From: Persicaria tinctoria
Taxonomy: Eukaryota > Streptophyta > Magnoliopsida > Caryophyllales > Polygonaceae
NCBI GenBank assembly: GCA_037127255.1
Contig: JBANSL010000004.1
Span: 28,238,467-28,302,466, forward strand
Direction of reading: 5' to 3'
Length of the DNA stretch: 64,000 nt
Below are positions 1 to 9,268 of this stretch, in pieces. Every line of letters starts with the position of its first letter. Position 1 is the first letter of the stretch. A program made the position numbers and the translations under genes. The notes under the pieces were generated by a model. The model ran no database searches. It saw nothing but the letters and a program-made list of their open reading frames with translations, and was not told the origin of the DNA.

Positions 1-1740
1 AGTCGATCTCGACCCAAACCAGGAACCTCCACCAGCACCAGCGTTGTCGAGCAGCAACACTGAAGCACCAGCCTCCTCGAGATCGAGTACCTTACTCGAG
101 ATCGACCAAGACTCTGCTACCTCGACTTCGCCTTCCTCGACGCTGATTCCACCAGAAAGCCAGAAATCCTCGAGATCGACCAAGCTAATCGAGATCGACC
201 AAGCCTCACCAGCAGGAGCATCCACGAGCAGCCCACCACCAGAAGTAGAAAGTTCGTCGAGATCGAGTACCCTTACTCAAGATCGACCAAACACCGTGGT
301 CCCCGATTCCGTCTCTCCAAAGGTAAGTCAAGGTATGGATCTTTCTTCTCCTATTTCCATTAAAGATTTATCTATACATGGGAGAGGTTTGTCTTGGTAG
401 GATCTCCAATGATGAGCCCAAGGAATATAAAGTTGGAGACAAGCTCTATGTCTCTAAATCAAAGGATCATTGGTTTCCTAACAAATTCAACAAGAAGAGG
501 ATGAGACCTTTTGTGGTGAACAAGATCCATTCTGAAGGATTGCAGCTGATGGACAAGAATGGAGTCTTATTTGAAGCCCAAGCTACATGGGCCTTGCAGA
601 TGCCACCTTGAGCTTAATGGAGAAAGTCGGCCTAGCGACTATAGAATCTAGAGCATGTACATAGACATTTATTTTTGGGACTTTTTGACATTGTTTTGTT
701 TGTTTTTCGTTTTGAACACTTTTAGTTTTTCTATTGTGGGTATATGTCTTATACACTTTTCAGGTCCATGGATAGAAGTAAGCTATATTCGGACTCGGCC
801 CAGGCATTTACACTCGAAATTTTGAAGCCCTGCACATCTGTCTATTGAGTTTCTTTCTTTACCCTTGTTTTTATACAGTGAGGACACTGTAATCTTTAAG
901 TATGGGGTGGGGAAAGGGCTTACTCTGTGCATATTTGACCATATTTGACATTATTTGTGTATTTTTAAGGTTTATTTCATGAATTGCTTAGACATGGCTA
1001 TTTTGGAATTCATTATTGATTTATGTGCTTACATGCATGTTTTCCAAAGTTTGAAAAAAATGACCCCCATTGAAATTTTTGATAATGTCATGGAAGCTTT
1101 ATATTGAACTCGACGATGCAAAATTAGATTCATTAGAGATATAGCATGAAATCGCCTAGTAAAGGGAAGTCACAATGAAGTGCATTATTTCTTGAAAACC
1201 ATGGAAGGAGGTAAAATTGAAGTTGCTTTTGACATGTTGCATGATAAAAGGATGGAGGACTTTATATTTCCATATAATGCTCATATTGTTGTAATCCCTA
1301 GCCTTACCTATGCTTATGCCTTACACAAAAAGCCATATGATGAGCCTTATTTCATATTATTGCTCCACATGATCTAAATATTTTCCATTTCTTTACCTTA
1401 TTTCCTATCCGGGGACTATGTTGAGAATAATGTCACATTATGGAGTTGTTATATGGTTGTTGTGTTGTTATTATCATTATTGGAGTTTGGAAGGAAATTA
1501 TTTGAAAAATATGGAAAATTTAATGAGTGAGAAAAAATCCAATCACCTCAGGAGATAAAGGTAGATTGACCCTGCTCGCTAAGATAATAGTTTGGCGAGA
1601 TGGGACACAAGGTGAGGAGTCCAAAGCACTAAGTATCCGGGGCCATTCATGACACCCATGTTTGCGACTCGCGAGAAGGCGGTGCTGACGTTAGAGAGGT
1701 AAAAGTATTATTATAAAAAAAAAAGCATTATGAAAGGTGA
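1..1740 (+). mobile_element. E0: 3' internal part of an Athila-like non-autonomous LTR retrotransposon
   Basis: This stretch is colinear with the 3' internal region of the complete element E1 (about 20400-22310): TCGA-rich repeats, a GPF-domain coding remnant, a TTAAGTATGGGGTG purine tract near 897-912, then a conserved non-coding block of about 700 bp. Similarity stops at 1740, where a minus-strand Gag fragment begins. The matching 3' LTR remnant is at 10808-11752, so E0 is split by E2. The 5' part of E0 lies left of the window. No reverse transcriptase or integrase core is visible. Confidence 0.8.
44..611 (+). pseudogene. E0 C-terminal Gag-protease tail with GPY/F-like module, frameshifted
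   Basis: The first part (to 400) encodes a Ser/Thr-rich linker with repeated LLEID/KLIEID units from TCGAGATCGAC repeats, then KVSQGMDLSSPISIKDLSI, which is also found in E1 and, diverged, in E2. The second part (378-611, another frame) encodes YKVGDKLYVSKSKDHWF and ends WALQMPP, matching E1 almost throughout. Against E1, 13 bases are missing around 398-402, which breaks the frame between the two parts. The GPF signature of E1 reads RPF here. There is no ATG at the left edge because the frame enters from outside the window. Confidence 0.7.
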
Positions 1741-1741
1741 T
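1737..1741. other. Illegitimate junction E0 / truncated E2 internal segment
   Basis: To the left the sequence follows E0 (as in E1 near 22305-22313). To the right it follows the E2 gag region (as at 8545 onward). The two parents share GTGAT at the breakpoint. This looks like a deletion joined at microhomology that removed the rest of an E2 segment together with E0 sequence up to its LTR. Confidence 0.65.
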
Positions 1742-2328
1742 TTTTTTCCTTAGCTCCGATGTCTTTGAAGGTGGGAAGAACTTGGTTAAGAAGGAATCAT
1801 GTAATTGCTCCCAAGTGGTGATGGTTTGGGTCGGCAAGCTATCTAGCCAATGAAGTGCTTTCCCCGCAAGTGACCATCGAAAGGCCTTAAGTCTCACATA
1901 CTCCAAAGTGTCACCATGAGCGATGGTGTCACAAATATCCAAGAACACGCGCACATGCTCCATAGGGCACTCCGTTGGTTTCCCCGAAAATTGGATCTTC
2001 TTGACCATGGCAATGAAGCTTGTCTTGATCTCAAAATTAGCGGGAGCGTCGGGGAAGACAATAGGTGATGCGGCACCCTAAGCGGTGGGTGCATATATTG
2101 CCGAGCATTGCGAGGAATCCTAGCAAGTTGTTCCTCCGCTTGACGTGCCCTCTCGGCCTCTTGTTCTCGAGCACGATTGGCCTCTTGGTTCTCCCTTTGC
2201 AGCCTCTCCACTGTTTCCTCAAGTGTCTCACGGTCGGCCATGATTCCCTTTAGCCTTTCTCTTAGATGAAAGTAACGCTCCGGTTCGTCTAAAGCCTCAA
2301 ACTCTATTATGCGATCAGCGCATCGCAT
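1741..2328 (-). pseudogene. E2 gag N-terminal fragment (truncated copy, start codon preserved)
   Basis: The minus-strand ATG at 2328 aligns with the E1 gag start (both read GTGTATGCG) and opens MRCADRIIEFEALDEPERY, matching E1's EFDALDEPER. A coiled-coil-like, Arg/Glu/Gln-rich stretch follows. Near 2080 the frame shifts by one base; the second frame continues through MVKKIQFSGKPTECP into the Gag core (FRWSLAGKALHWLDSLP). It breaks off at 1741. The same frameshift is in the longer copy at 8818-9137, so it predates the duplication. Confidence 0.65.
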
Positions 2329-2438
2329 ACACCTCTCAAAACAAGCACAAGAAGCAAACAAGTAGCGTTAGAAAGCAAGGAGGAGGTGGGCTAGTCCCAA
2401 CTCCGAAAATCAACTACTCTAGATGGCGATTGTTACCC

Positions 2439-2456
2439 TCCCCGGCAACGGCGCCA
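2439..2456 (-). other. Primer-binding site, tRNA-Asp type (truncated E2 segment)
   Basis: The minus strand reads TGGCGCCGTTGCCGGGGA, the complement of the 3' end of plant tRNA-Asp. It lies three bases inside the LTR edge at 2460. The same site occurs at 9248-9265, 17645-17662 and 33102-33119. Confidence 0.85.
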
Positions 2457-2459
2457 ATT

Positions 2460-3999
2460 TGTTGTGCGATGGGAAATCAACCACAAATAAAATACCTCAA
2501 TTCCCACTATGTAGATAGCGGAAGTCGGGATCGTTCCACTGGAGAGAGGACAACACTTTCTAGAGTAGTTCCTGTGATCTAACAACACACAAAAATCAGT
2601 AGCAAAGGCGGTTTATATCGACTAGAGAGGTCGATATCAAGGGGATGGTCGAGAGAAGTGATGAATGTCGAGTGATCTTTTGTTTTCCAGCAGCGAAATA
2701 GAACAAAAAGCAAGGGATTTTATGGATGTAAACAATATAAAAAGAACTTCCAAGGTCAAGGGATAACCACAACAACAACCATGCATAAACCACACAAGAA
2801 TCATAGAACAAAGATCATGTTTTTATCATCAATAGATAGCTTTCGCATACTTCACAAATAGAGAATAGAGGCTTTCACATAAAACCTATTCGTTCTACCT
2901 TTTCTTAATTAGTTCCCTTTTACTTTCGTCAAATATCTCTAATTACGATCCAAATTCATAATTAAATCCACTTTCGCTTCATAATCATAGACATGGAATT
3001 GTCCTCAACTTTCGCAAAGGATTTAAGCACAAGATAGATGATGATAAACTCATAAAAACATCATAGATTCAAGCTTTCATACATGGCTATTGTTGGGCTC
3101 ACCCCAACCCTAGAAGATGAAGAACTACTCACACATAGCTATAGAAAACATGCTGAAAATTGAATCAAACATAATCTGAAATTGCATAAAATCAAACCTC
3201 AAAACCAATGTCAAAACCTTCACAAAAACTCCAAAACTCTCGTCCCTTGCTGCTGTAAATTCAGCGTGTGATGAATGTGTAAAAGTGATCCCTAATTAGC
3301 CTCCTATTGGCTTTATTTAAAGATAGAAATTCTAACCTAATCTCTAAGGAAAGAGATTTTATCTTAGGAAAATAATATAATCTATCTAAGGAAATATAAA
3401 ATATTCCAAATCTATCTAACTAAAATATCCTCAAAAGGAATTAAATAGAAACCTTAATTAAAAAGCCCAAAATCAATTAAATAAGCCCGCAGAAATTTCT
3501 CCTGGTGCGCAGGGTATCGGCGCCGAGGTCTGAGGTGTCGGCGCCGAGGTACCTGTGTGAATGCAGTAACTTCTGATTTTTTCCAGATTTTCGACTTTGT
3601 CTTCAATCGCACTTTCCCGAGTCCTCGTTTATCGGATCGACGCATATGAATATGCGTTGGAAAGCTATTTTCAAGGACTACAAATCTCATGAAGGCTCCA
3701 GATCTTGAATCAAGGTGATGGATGGCGAAAATAAGGCTTTTCTCCAGTTGCACCTCTTTTCTCTTTTGCTTGGCTTCTCCATTGCATTCATGATTTTTCA
3801 TTAAGCTCTAAAGTGCGTTGAAACTCTTCCAAATCAGCTCCAATACCTATAAAATCACACGAAAGCTTGTGTAGACTCCATATCTTGCAATATTAAGCAT
3901 AACTACACATTTTCCTTACTTTCCCAACATAAAAGCTAATAAAAGGACTTGAATGAAATAAAAACATGATGTAAAATAAGGCTAAATATGCGGACATCA
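2460..3999 (-). repeat. E2 left LTR (3' LTR on minus strand)
   Basis: On the minus strand it runs TGATGTCCGC to GCACAACA, starting TG and ending CA. It is 1,540 bp with about 13 differences from the partner at 9269-10807, so E2 is a recent insertion. It contains two TCGGCGCCGA palindromes (about 3517-3545), a short hairpin at 3640-3657, a TATA-like TTTAAATAAAG near 3310-3320, and a block near 3085-3115 conserved with E1-type LTRs. Confidence 0.85.
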
Positions 4000-5958
4000 A
4001 AACACCCCATACTTAGACTTGCTTGTCCTCAAGCAATATCCAAACAAAAATCACTACCTACAACACATCCTTCAAGTCTTCGCCTTCGCCAAAAAGCAAC
4101 ATCATAAGCGCAAGTGGTCTAAAAGAATCAAGCAATCAAATGTCATCACACATATATAAGCAACTCTAAGCAAGAGCAATCGAAATCCAACCTCACAAGG
4201 ATATATGTGTTTCACTCCACTCTCAATGTGTTTAGGCTTTGAATAACATCTCTCAACTCAATCCTTAATGCAAAAAGCTACATAGACATTGTTATTTATA
4301 TCACCAATCTCTCCACCGAAGATGTCAAAGCAATTAAAATCATCAAGAGGACTTATGGCTCAATGAAAGACTTCAAAGAAGACTTCATTCGGCCGGGTTG
4401 TAATGTGGCTTGGTAAGAAATAAAAGGTATGGAATTATTTAGGTAAAGTTGTGCTAAAAAATCCGGGAATCAAGACTCCTAAACTTCCAACCCAACTCAA
4501 CCAAACAACTCATCTCAAAATTCAGCACATAACCAATGCTCATCAACAATCAAGATCATCAACCCATGAAACTTACTTCTCAACCAACAATTTAATCCAA
4601 CTCTCACATATAATAAACTAGGCTCTTAATAAACACTTTTTTTTTCTTCTTTTCTTTTTTTTTTCTTTTTCGCCAACATTTTTTTTTCATTCTTCTTTTT
4701 TTTTTCTTTCGGCAATCATACATATATATAAATTTTTGAAGCCTCTAAAATATAAGAACAATATGAGGAATAATGCACAACCTTACATACTTTCGCTCAA
4801 AGCATCTCAACAAAGCTCATCACTTAGCTTCTTCTCCATCAAACTCAACTCAATCAAATTCCAACCAACTCTAAATCCTAATTCCCGGATAAAGGGTCAA
4901 GCTTATAATCGGCTAGAAATAAATTTTGTGGAGCTAACAAAGAATAGGCCAAGGCTCAAAGGGCTTCAAGCAAAGATAATATGTAAGGTAGGTAAATGAA
5001 TGGATAAAGTATGGCTAAGAAAATATAAGTCCTCCATCATCTAATTTTAATAAGCAATGAACTAGTATCTCATAATTGGTCTCAAGAAATAGATAACTAC
5101 ATCAATGTCAAGAGGTAATCACATAAGGAGAGTAAATCACACATTAAAAATAGAGGGAAATATAAAAATATGAAGAACATTCCCTATAAGGTCAAAATTT
5201 TCTCACTAGGACATAGATTTGGATTTCAATCGCCTCTACCTAGAATCATATGTGCTCAATTATAATCGCAAGTCAAATTACCACATAAAAATCAAACTTT
5301 CCAGGAGACTTAGGCTAAACCATCCAAACATATCATAGGATTTACATGATCAAGTCGATTATTATGCATCATCATAGGACATCTAAGTTAGGTGTTTCAA
5401 ACTAAACTAAAAACTAAAATAAAGGCTAAAACAATAAATAAACATGCATTTTTTTCTTTATTTTTTCGACAATTTTCAGTTTTTTTTATGGACTCAATAA
5501 AAATGCAGAATATGCAAAAATACAAAATAATGCAAAACAACACCACCAAAAACAAACCTCAAACCATAAGCATATAGTAAGTTGTTACCCCCACCCCATA
5601 CTTAAAAAATTACTTTGTCCTCAAAGTATAAGCTCAAAAATAAGAGATGGGTGTAAACGAAAACTTACAAGATAGAATTGGAGCTCATTTTGACCGAAAA
5701 TAGGTGTTACTATCGTGCCTAGGAGTCGACGTCGACATGGAGTGGTCGATGAGCTTCTCTTTTACAAGGTTGTCCTTTCGTCATGGTTAGCACCTACCAC
5801 TTTGTTAGCAATCAAAACCAAAACCTCCAAAAATAAAGTTTAAAGAAAAACCAAAACAAAATCCAAACCAAAACCAACAAAAATAAAATCCTAAATAATC
5901 ATAGTCTATGTACAAGCTCTAGATTTTTAAGTCGCTAGGCCGACTTATTCTCTTAAGC
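4000..5958 (-). other. E2 3' non-coding internal region with two polypurine tracts
   Basis: No gene is seen. At 4000-4015 the minus strand reads TAAGTATGGGGTGTTT directly before the LTR, the expected second-strand primer. A second copy, TTAAGTATGGGGTGGGGGT, lies at 5587-5605, about 370 bp after the stop codon of the Gag ORF. Both are preceded by a GAGGACAA motif. The rest is AT-rich with long T and A runs (4630-4735, 5450-5490). Confidence 0.6.
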
Positions 5959-8817
5959 TCATGTGGGCATTCGCAAGGCCCATGTGGCTCGGGCCTTCTC
6001 CTCCGGACTCTCTAGTTCGACCTTGAATATGACTCCTTCCTTGTCCTTTAGCTCCATTGCGCCGGGTCGAATCTTGTGAATTTCAAATGGACCAACCTTC
6101 TTCTCTTTGAATTTGCTAGGGAACCATTGATTCTTGGCCTTGGAGATGTACACCGTATCTCCTACCTCATAGGCTTTTGGATCTTTATTGCATCCCCTAC
6201 ATAATCTCACAAACCAAGGCATACCTCTTCCATTCGTAATAGATAAGTTCTTAATGGAAATAGGGGAAGAGAAATTCATACCTTCACTTACCTTGTTGGG
6301 ACCGGGATGGTAGTTTTCGGCCCAAATCTTTCCTTTCTCGTCAACTTTTCCTTCCATGGTAGCGCAACCATCTTCTTCACGTTGTCCTGCTGCTGGAGTT
6401 GTCGATGCCGAGGCTGAAGGTGTCGGCGCCGAGGCATCAGTAGCTTTTTCAACATTCTGCAGTAACATTTTATCCTCCAGGGGTGTCGACGCCGAGGCTG
6501 AGGGTGTCGACGCCGATGCATCTGTAGCTTTTTCAGCATGGTGTGGAATCAATGTCGACAGAGGTGGGTTGACGTCGAGGACCCCATACTTAGCCGTTGT
6601 CGTGCCCTTGATTTCCACTTCTTCATTATCCAAAGTAGCCAATAAGTTGTTGATTTGATCCTCCGTGGGCGTTATCTCCTTGGCTATTATCTCCTTTGTA
6701 AGCTCCTCACATGGAATGACGTCCATTCGTGCATATAGGGCATTGACCTCCATCCTCCTTACCTCCCTCATAGTCGTATTAAAAGGAAACTCAATTACCT
6801 CATCGGCTATGGTGAAAGTAAGTAGGCCATTCTTGACGCTAATGTTCGCATCCGCCGTGGCCAAGAAAGGTCTACCCAAGATGATTGGTACGGTGGGATC
6901 CGGTTCCATATCTAGCACAATGAAGTCGGTTGGGACGAAGAACTTCCCCACCTTGACGGGGACATTATCCATAATCCCTGTGGGCTTCACCCATGTGTTG
7001 TTGGCCATAAACAACTTCATCTCCACCGGCTCTAATGCTCCTAGCTTGACTTTGTGCCAAATAGATAGAGGCATAAGACTTACACTTGCTCCCAAGTCAC
7101 ACAAGGCTTTGTAACGATGATTTCCAAGCCCAATAGAGAAGGCAAACTTCCCTGGATCAGCCTTCTTTTCGGGGAAGTCCATCTTGTTGCATTCCTCCGC
7201 AATATCCACTACAGACCTCTTGTTACTCAAGATCTCCTTCAAAAATTTCACATAGGCGGGCATCTCTCTAAGTACTTCGGTGAGGGGGATAGTAACGTTG
7301 AGGCCTTGAAGCATTTTCATAAACCGCTTGAACTTCCTATCAGTGGGGTTCTTTGGTACCTTGGAGGGGAATGGGAGTGGTACCTTAGGCATAGAAGCAA
7401 CCTCAGAAGTTCTCGTTCTTTCTGCAGCAGGTGTCGGCGTCGAGGCAAGAGGGTTCGGCGTCGAGGGGTCTGTAGTGTTGGGAGAGGTTTCTTGAACAGG
7501 TGTGTCGGCATCGACACTAGAGGGGTCGGCGCCGAGGGGCTGTGCACTTCCAGCAGCTTCTGCAGTAGGTTTTGGAGTTGTCAGGGTGTCGGCGCCGAGG
7601 GTAGAGGTGTCGGCGCCGAGGGTGTTTCTGGGCTCGTCGTCCTCTTTTTGCGAGTTGTGTTGGTCTAGTAACTCGCGTCCACTCCTTAGCTTGATGGAAG
7701 CAACATGCCCGGTTGCAGGGCCCTTAGGATTAGCCATGGTTTGGCTTGGTAGGGTGCCGGGTTGCTTTGGAATTTGAGCCGCTAATTGACCCACTTGGGT
7801 CTCAATGTTTCTCCTCCATATGTCCATTTCCCCAAAGCGAGCATTGAGACCTTGCAATTGAGTTTGGACAGCCGAGTTAGCAAGGTCATTCTTTGCTTGG
7901 TTCCTCCTCATCTCCTTAAGGATCATGCTCATATCATTGCGTGATTGCTCACGCTCCGGATGGCCTGGAGCTCGATAGAAGTTGTGTCCGCCATAGTTTT
8001 GTTGGGGTTGACGATTGCCCCAAGTGTTTTGGTTTCCTCCTTGGCTAGGACCTCCCACATAATGAGCATCCTCATATGTCTCGGCTAGGTGCACTTGATC
8101 GGCGTGAGGGCATTGGACCGTGGTGTGTGAAGTAGATCCACACTCTATGCATGCTTGATTTGTCGATAGATGCCGAACTTGCTTTTGTAGCTTTCTCACT
8201 TGATCCTTCCAAAATTGCTCGCGAACATCCGGATCAATCTCTTTAGATGGTTGATAGAGAGCCATAGATGGTGGGGGCCTCACATCCGAAACTTCGGAGG
8301 TCCCATAGGTGTTGTCATACTCAACCAAGCGCTCTAGCTCTTCCCATGCTTCCTCCGGAGTCATCTCAAGGAACCGGAGGTTGGTGTGAACATTAATCCG
8401 ATCCTTTGTTGCCGAATTCAGCCCATTGAAGAAGATATCTTGGACCACATATTCGGGTTGCCCATGCGTAGGGCATTGACGTTGAAGCTCTTTGAATCTC
8501 TCCCATGTCGCCGCCAAGTCTTCCACCCTTAATTGCTTGAAACTAGTGATTTTTTTCCTTAGCTCCGATGTCTTTGAAGGTGGGAAGAACTTGGTTAAGA
8601 AGGAATCATGTAATTGCTCCCAAGTGGTGATGGTTTGGGTCGGCAAGCTATCTAGCCAATGAAGTGCTTTCCCCGCAAGTGACCATCGAAAGGCCTTAAG
8701 TCTCACATACTCCAAAGTGTCACCATGAGCGATGGTGTCACAAATATCCAAGAACTCGCGCACATGCTCCATAGGGCACTCCGTTGGTTTCCCCGAAAAT
8801 TGGATCTTCTTGACCAT
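5959..8817 (-). CDS. E2 Gag-protease polyprotein with C-terminal GPY/F-like module (952 codons)
   Basis: This encodes retrotransposon capsid and protease, for particle assembly and polyprotein cleavage. From the ATG at 8817: Gag core about 1-180 (FRWSLAGKALHWLDSLP; TKFFPP), CCHC zinc knuckle 223-236 (CIECGSTSHTTVQC), linker with repeated LGAD at 400-431 encoded by TCGGCGCCGA-type repeats, aspartic protease with DLGAS at 573-577 and ILGRPFL at 646-652, a duplicated KATDASA unit (763 and 791), and a C-terminal module (about 880-932: YEVGD, WFPSKF, VGPF) resembling the GPY/F end of Ty3-type integrases. RT, RNase H and integrase core are absent. The real N-terminus lies upstream in another frame (8818-9137), so this start is probably internal. 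Open to the end with no internal stops. Confidence 0.85.
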   Translation of the reverse strand: MVKKIQFSGKPTECPMEHVREFLDICDTIAHGDTLEYVRLKAFRWSLAGKALHWLDSLPTQTITTWEQLHDSFLTKFFPPSKTSELRKKITSFKQLRVEDLAATWERFKELQRQCPTHGQPEYVVQDIFFNGLNSATKDRINVHTNLRFLEMTPEEAWEELERLVEYDNTYGTSEVSDVRPPPSMALYQPSKEIDPDVREQFWKDQVRKLQKQVRHLSTNQACIECGSTSHTTVQCPHADQVHLAETYEDAHYVGGPSQGGNQNTWGNRQPQQNYGGHNFYRAPGHPEREQSRNDMSMILKEMRRNQAKNDLANSAVQTQLQGLNARFGEMDIWRRNIETQVGQLAAQIPKQPGTLPSQTMANPKGPATGHVASIKLRSGRELLDQHNSQKEDDEPRNTLGADTSTLGADTLTTPKPTAEAAGSAQPLGADPSSVDADTPVQETSPNTTDPSTPNPLASTPTPAAERTRTSEVASMPKVPLPFPSKVPKNPTDRKFKRFMKMLQGLNVTIPLTEVLREMPAYVKFLKEILSNKRSVVDIAEECNKMDFPEKKADPGKFAFSIGLGNHRYKALCDLGASVSLMPLSIWHKVKLGALEPVEMKLFMANNTWVKPTGIMDNVPVKVGKFFVPTDFIVLDMEPDPTVPIILGRPFLATADANISVKNGLLTFTIADEVIEFPFNTTMREVRRMEVNALYARMDVIPCEELTKEIIAKEITPTEDQINNLLATLDNEEVEIKGTTTAKYGVLDVNPPLSTLIPHHAEKATDASASTPSASASTPLEDKMLLQNVEKATDASAPTPSASASTTPAAGQREEDGCATMEGKVDEKGKIWAENYHPGPNKVSEGMNFSSPISIKNLSITNGRGMPWFVRLCRGCNKDPKAYEVGDTVYISKAKNQWFPSKFKEKKVGPFEIHKIRPGAMELKDKEGVIFKVELESPEEKARATWALRMPT

Positions 8818-9137
8818 GGCAATGAAGCTTGTCTTGATCTCAAAATTAGCGGGAGCGTCGGGGAAGACAATAGGTGATGCGGCACCCTAAGCGGTGGGTG
8901 CATATATTGCCGAGCATTGCGAGGAATCCTAGCAAGTTGTTCCTCCGCTTGACGTGCCCTCTCGGCCTCTTGTTCTCGAGCACGATTGGCCTCTTGGTTC
9001 TCCCTTTGCAGCCTCTCCACTGTTTCCTCAAGGGTCTCACGGTCGGCCATGATTCCCTTTAGCCTTTCTCTTAGATGAAAGTAACGCTCCGGTTCGTCTA
9101 AAGCCTCAAACTCTATTATGCGATCAGCGCGTCGTAT
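8818..9137 (-). pseudogene. E2 Gag N-terminus, frameshifted and with lost start codon
   Basis: Encodes ADRIIEFEALDEPERYF and a coiled-coil-like segment (TLEETVERLQRENQEANRA), aligned with residues 8-90 of E1 Gag. The position of the E1 ATG reads ATA here (9137-9135), whereas the truncated copy at 2328 keeps ATG. The next in-frame ATG (GIMADRE) is about 120 bases downstream. A one-base shift near 8887 (CTTAGGGTGCC region) separates this part from the main frame. Either the family uses a frameshift or this lineage is already damaged. Confidence 0.65.
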
Positions 9138-9247
9138 ACACCTCTCAAAACAAGCACAAGAAGCAAACAAGTAGCGTTAGAAAGCAAGGAGGAGGTGGGC
9201 TAGTCCCAACTCCGAAAATCAACTACTCTAGATGGCGATTGTTACCC

Positions 9248-9265
9248 TCCCCGGCAACGGCGCCA
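9248..9265 (-). other. Primer-binding site, tRNA-Asp type (E2)
   Basis: Minus strand TGGCGCCGTTGCCGGGGA, three bases from the LTR edge at 9269. This is the primer site for the E2 copy with the long ORF. Confidence 0.88.
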
Positions 9266-9268
9266 ATT

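Larger units (their letters stand above)
1741..2459 (-). mobile_element. Truncated extra internal segment of E2 (gag 5' end, leader, PBS)
   Basis: Almost identical to 8550-9268: the start of gag, the leader and the tRNA-Asp primer site, all on the minus strand. It directly abuts the E2 left LTR (2460-3999), so the order on the minus strand is LTR, internal, LTR, internal fragment. This arises when two copies share an LTR after unequal recombination. The fragment ends at the 1737-1741 junction, so the third LTR is gone. Confidence 0.75.

Noticed and set aside
1180..1377. Small 65-codon gene in E0
   Set aside because: The homologous stretches in E1 and E1b have frame-breaking indels, so it is conserved non-coding sequence at best.
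3454..3801. 115-codon frame in E2 LTR (also at 10263)
   Set aside because: Present in both LTR copies only because they are duplicates. No domain, and it overlaps the hairpin and palindromes.
7117..7668. Plus-strand frame of 183 codons opposite the E2 Gag linker
   Set aside because: Antisense to a well-supported Gag-protease frame and made of the GGCGCCGA repeat.
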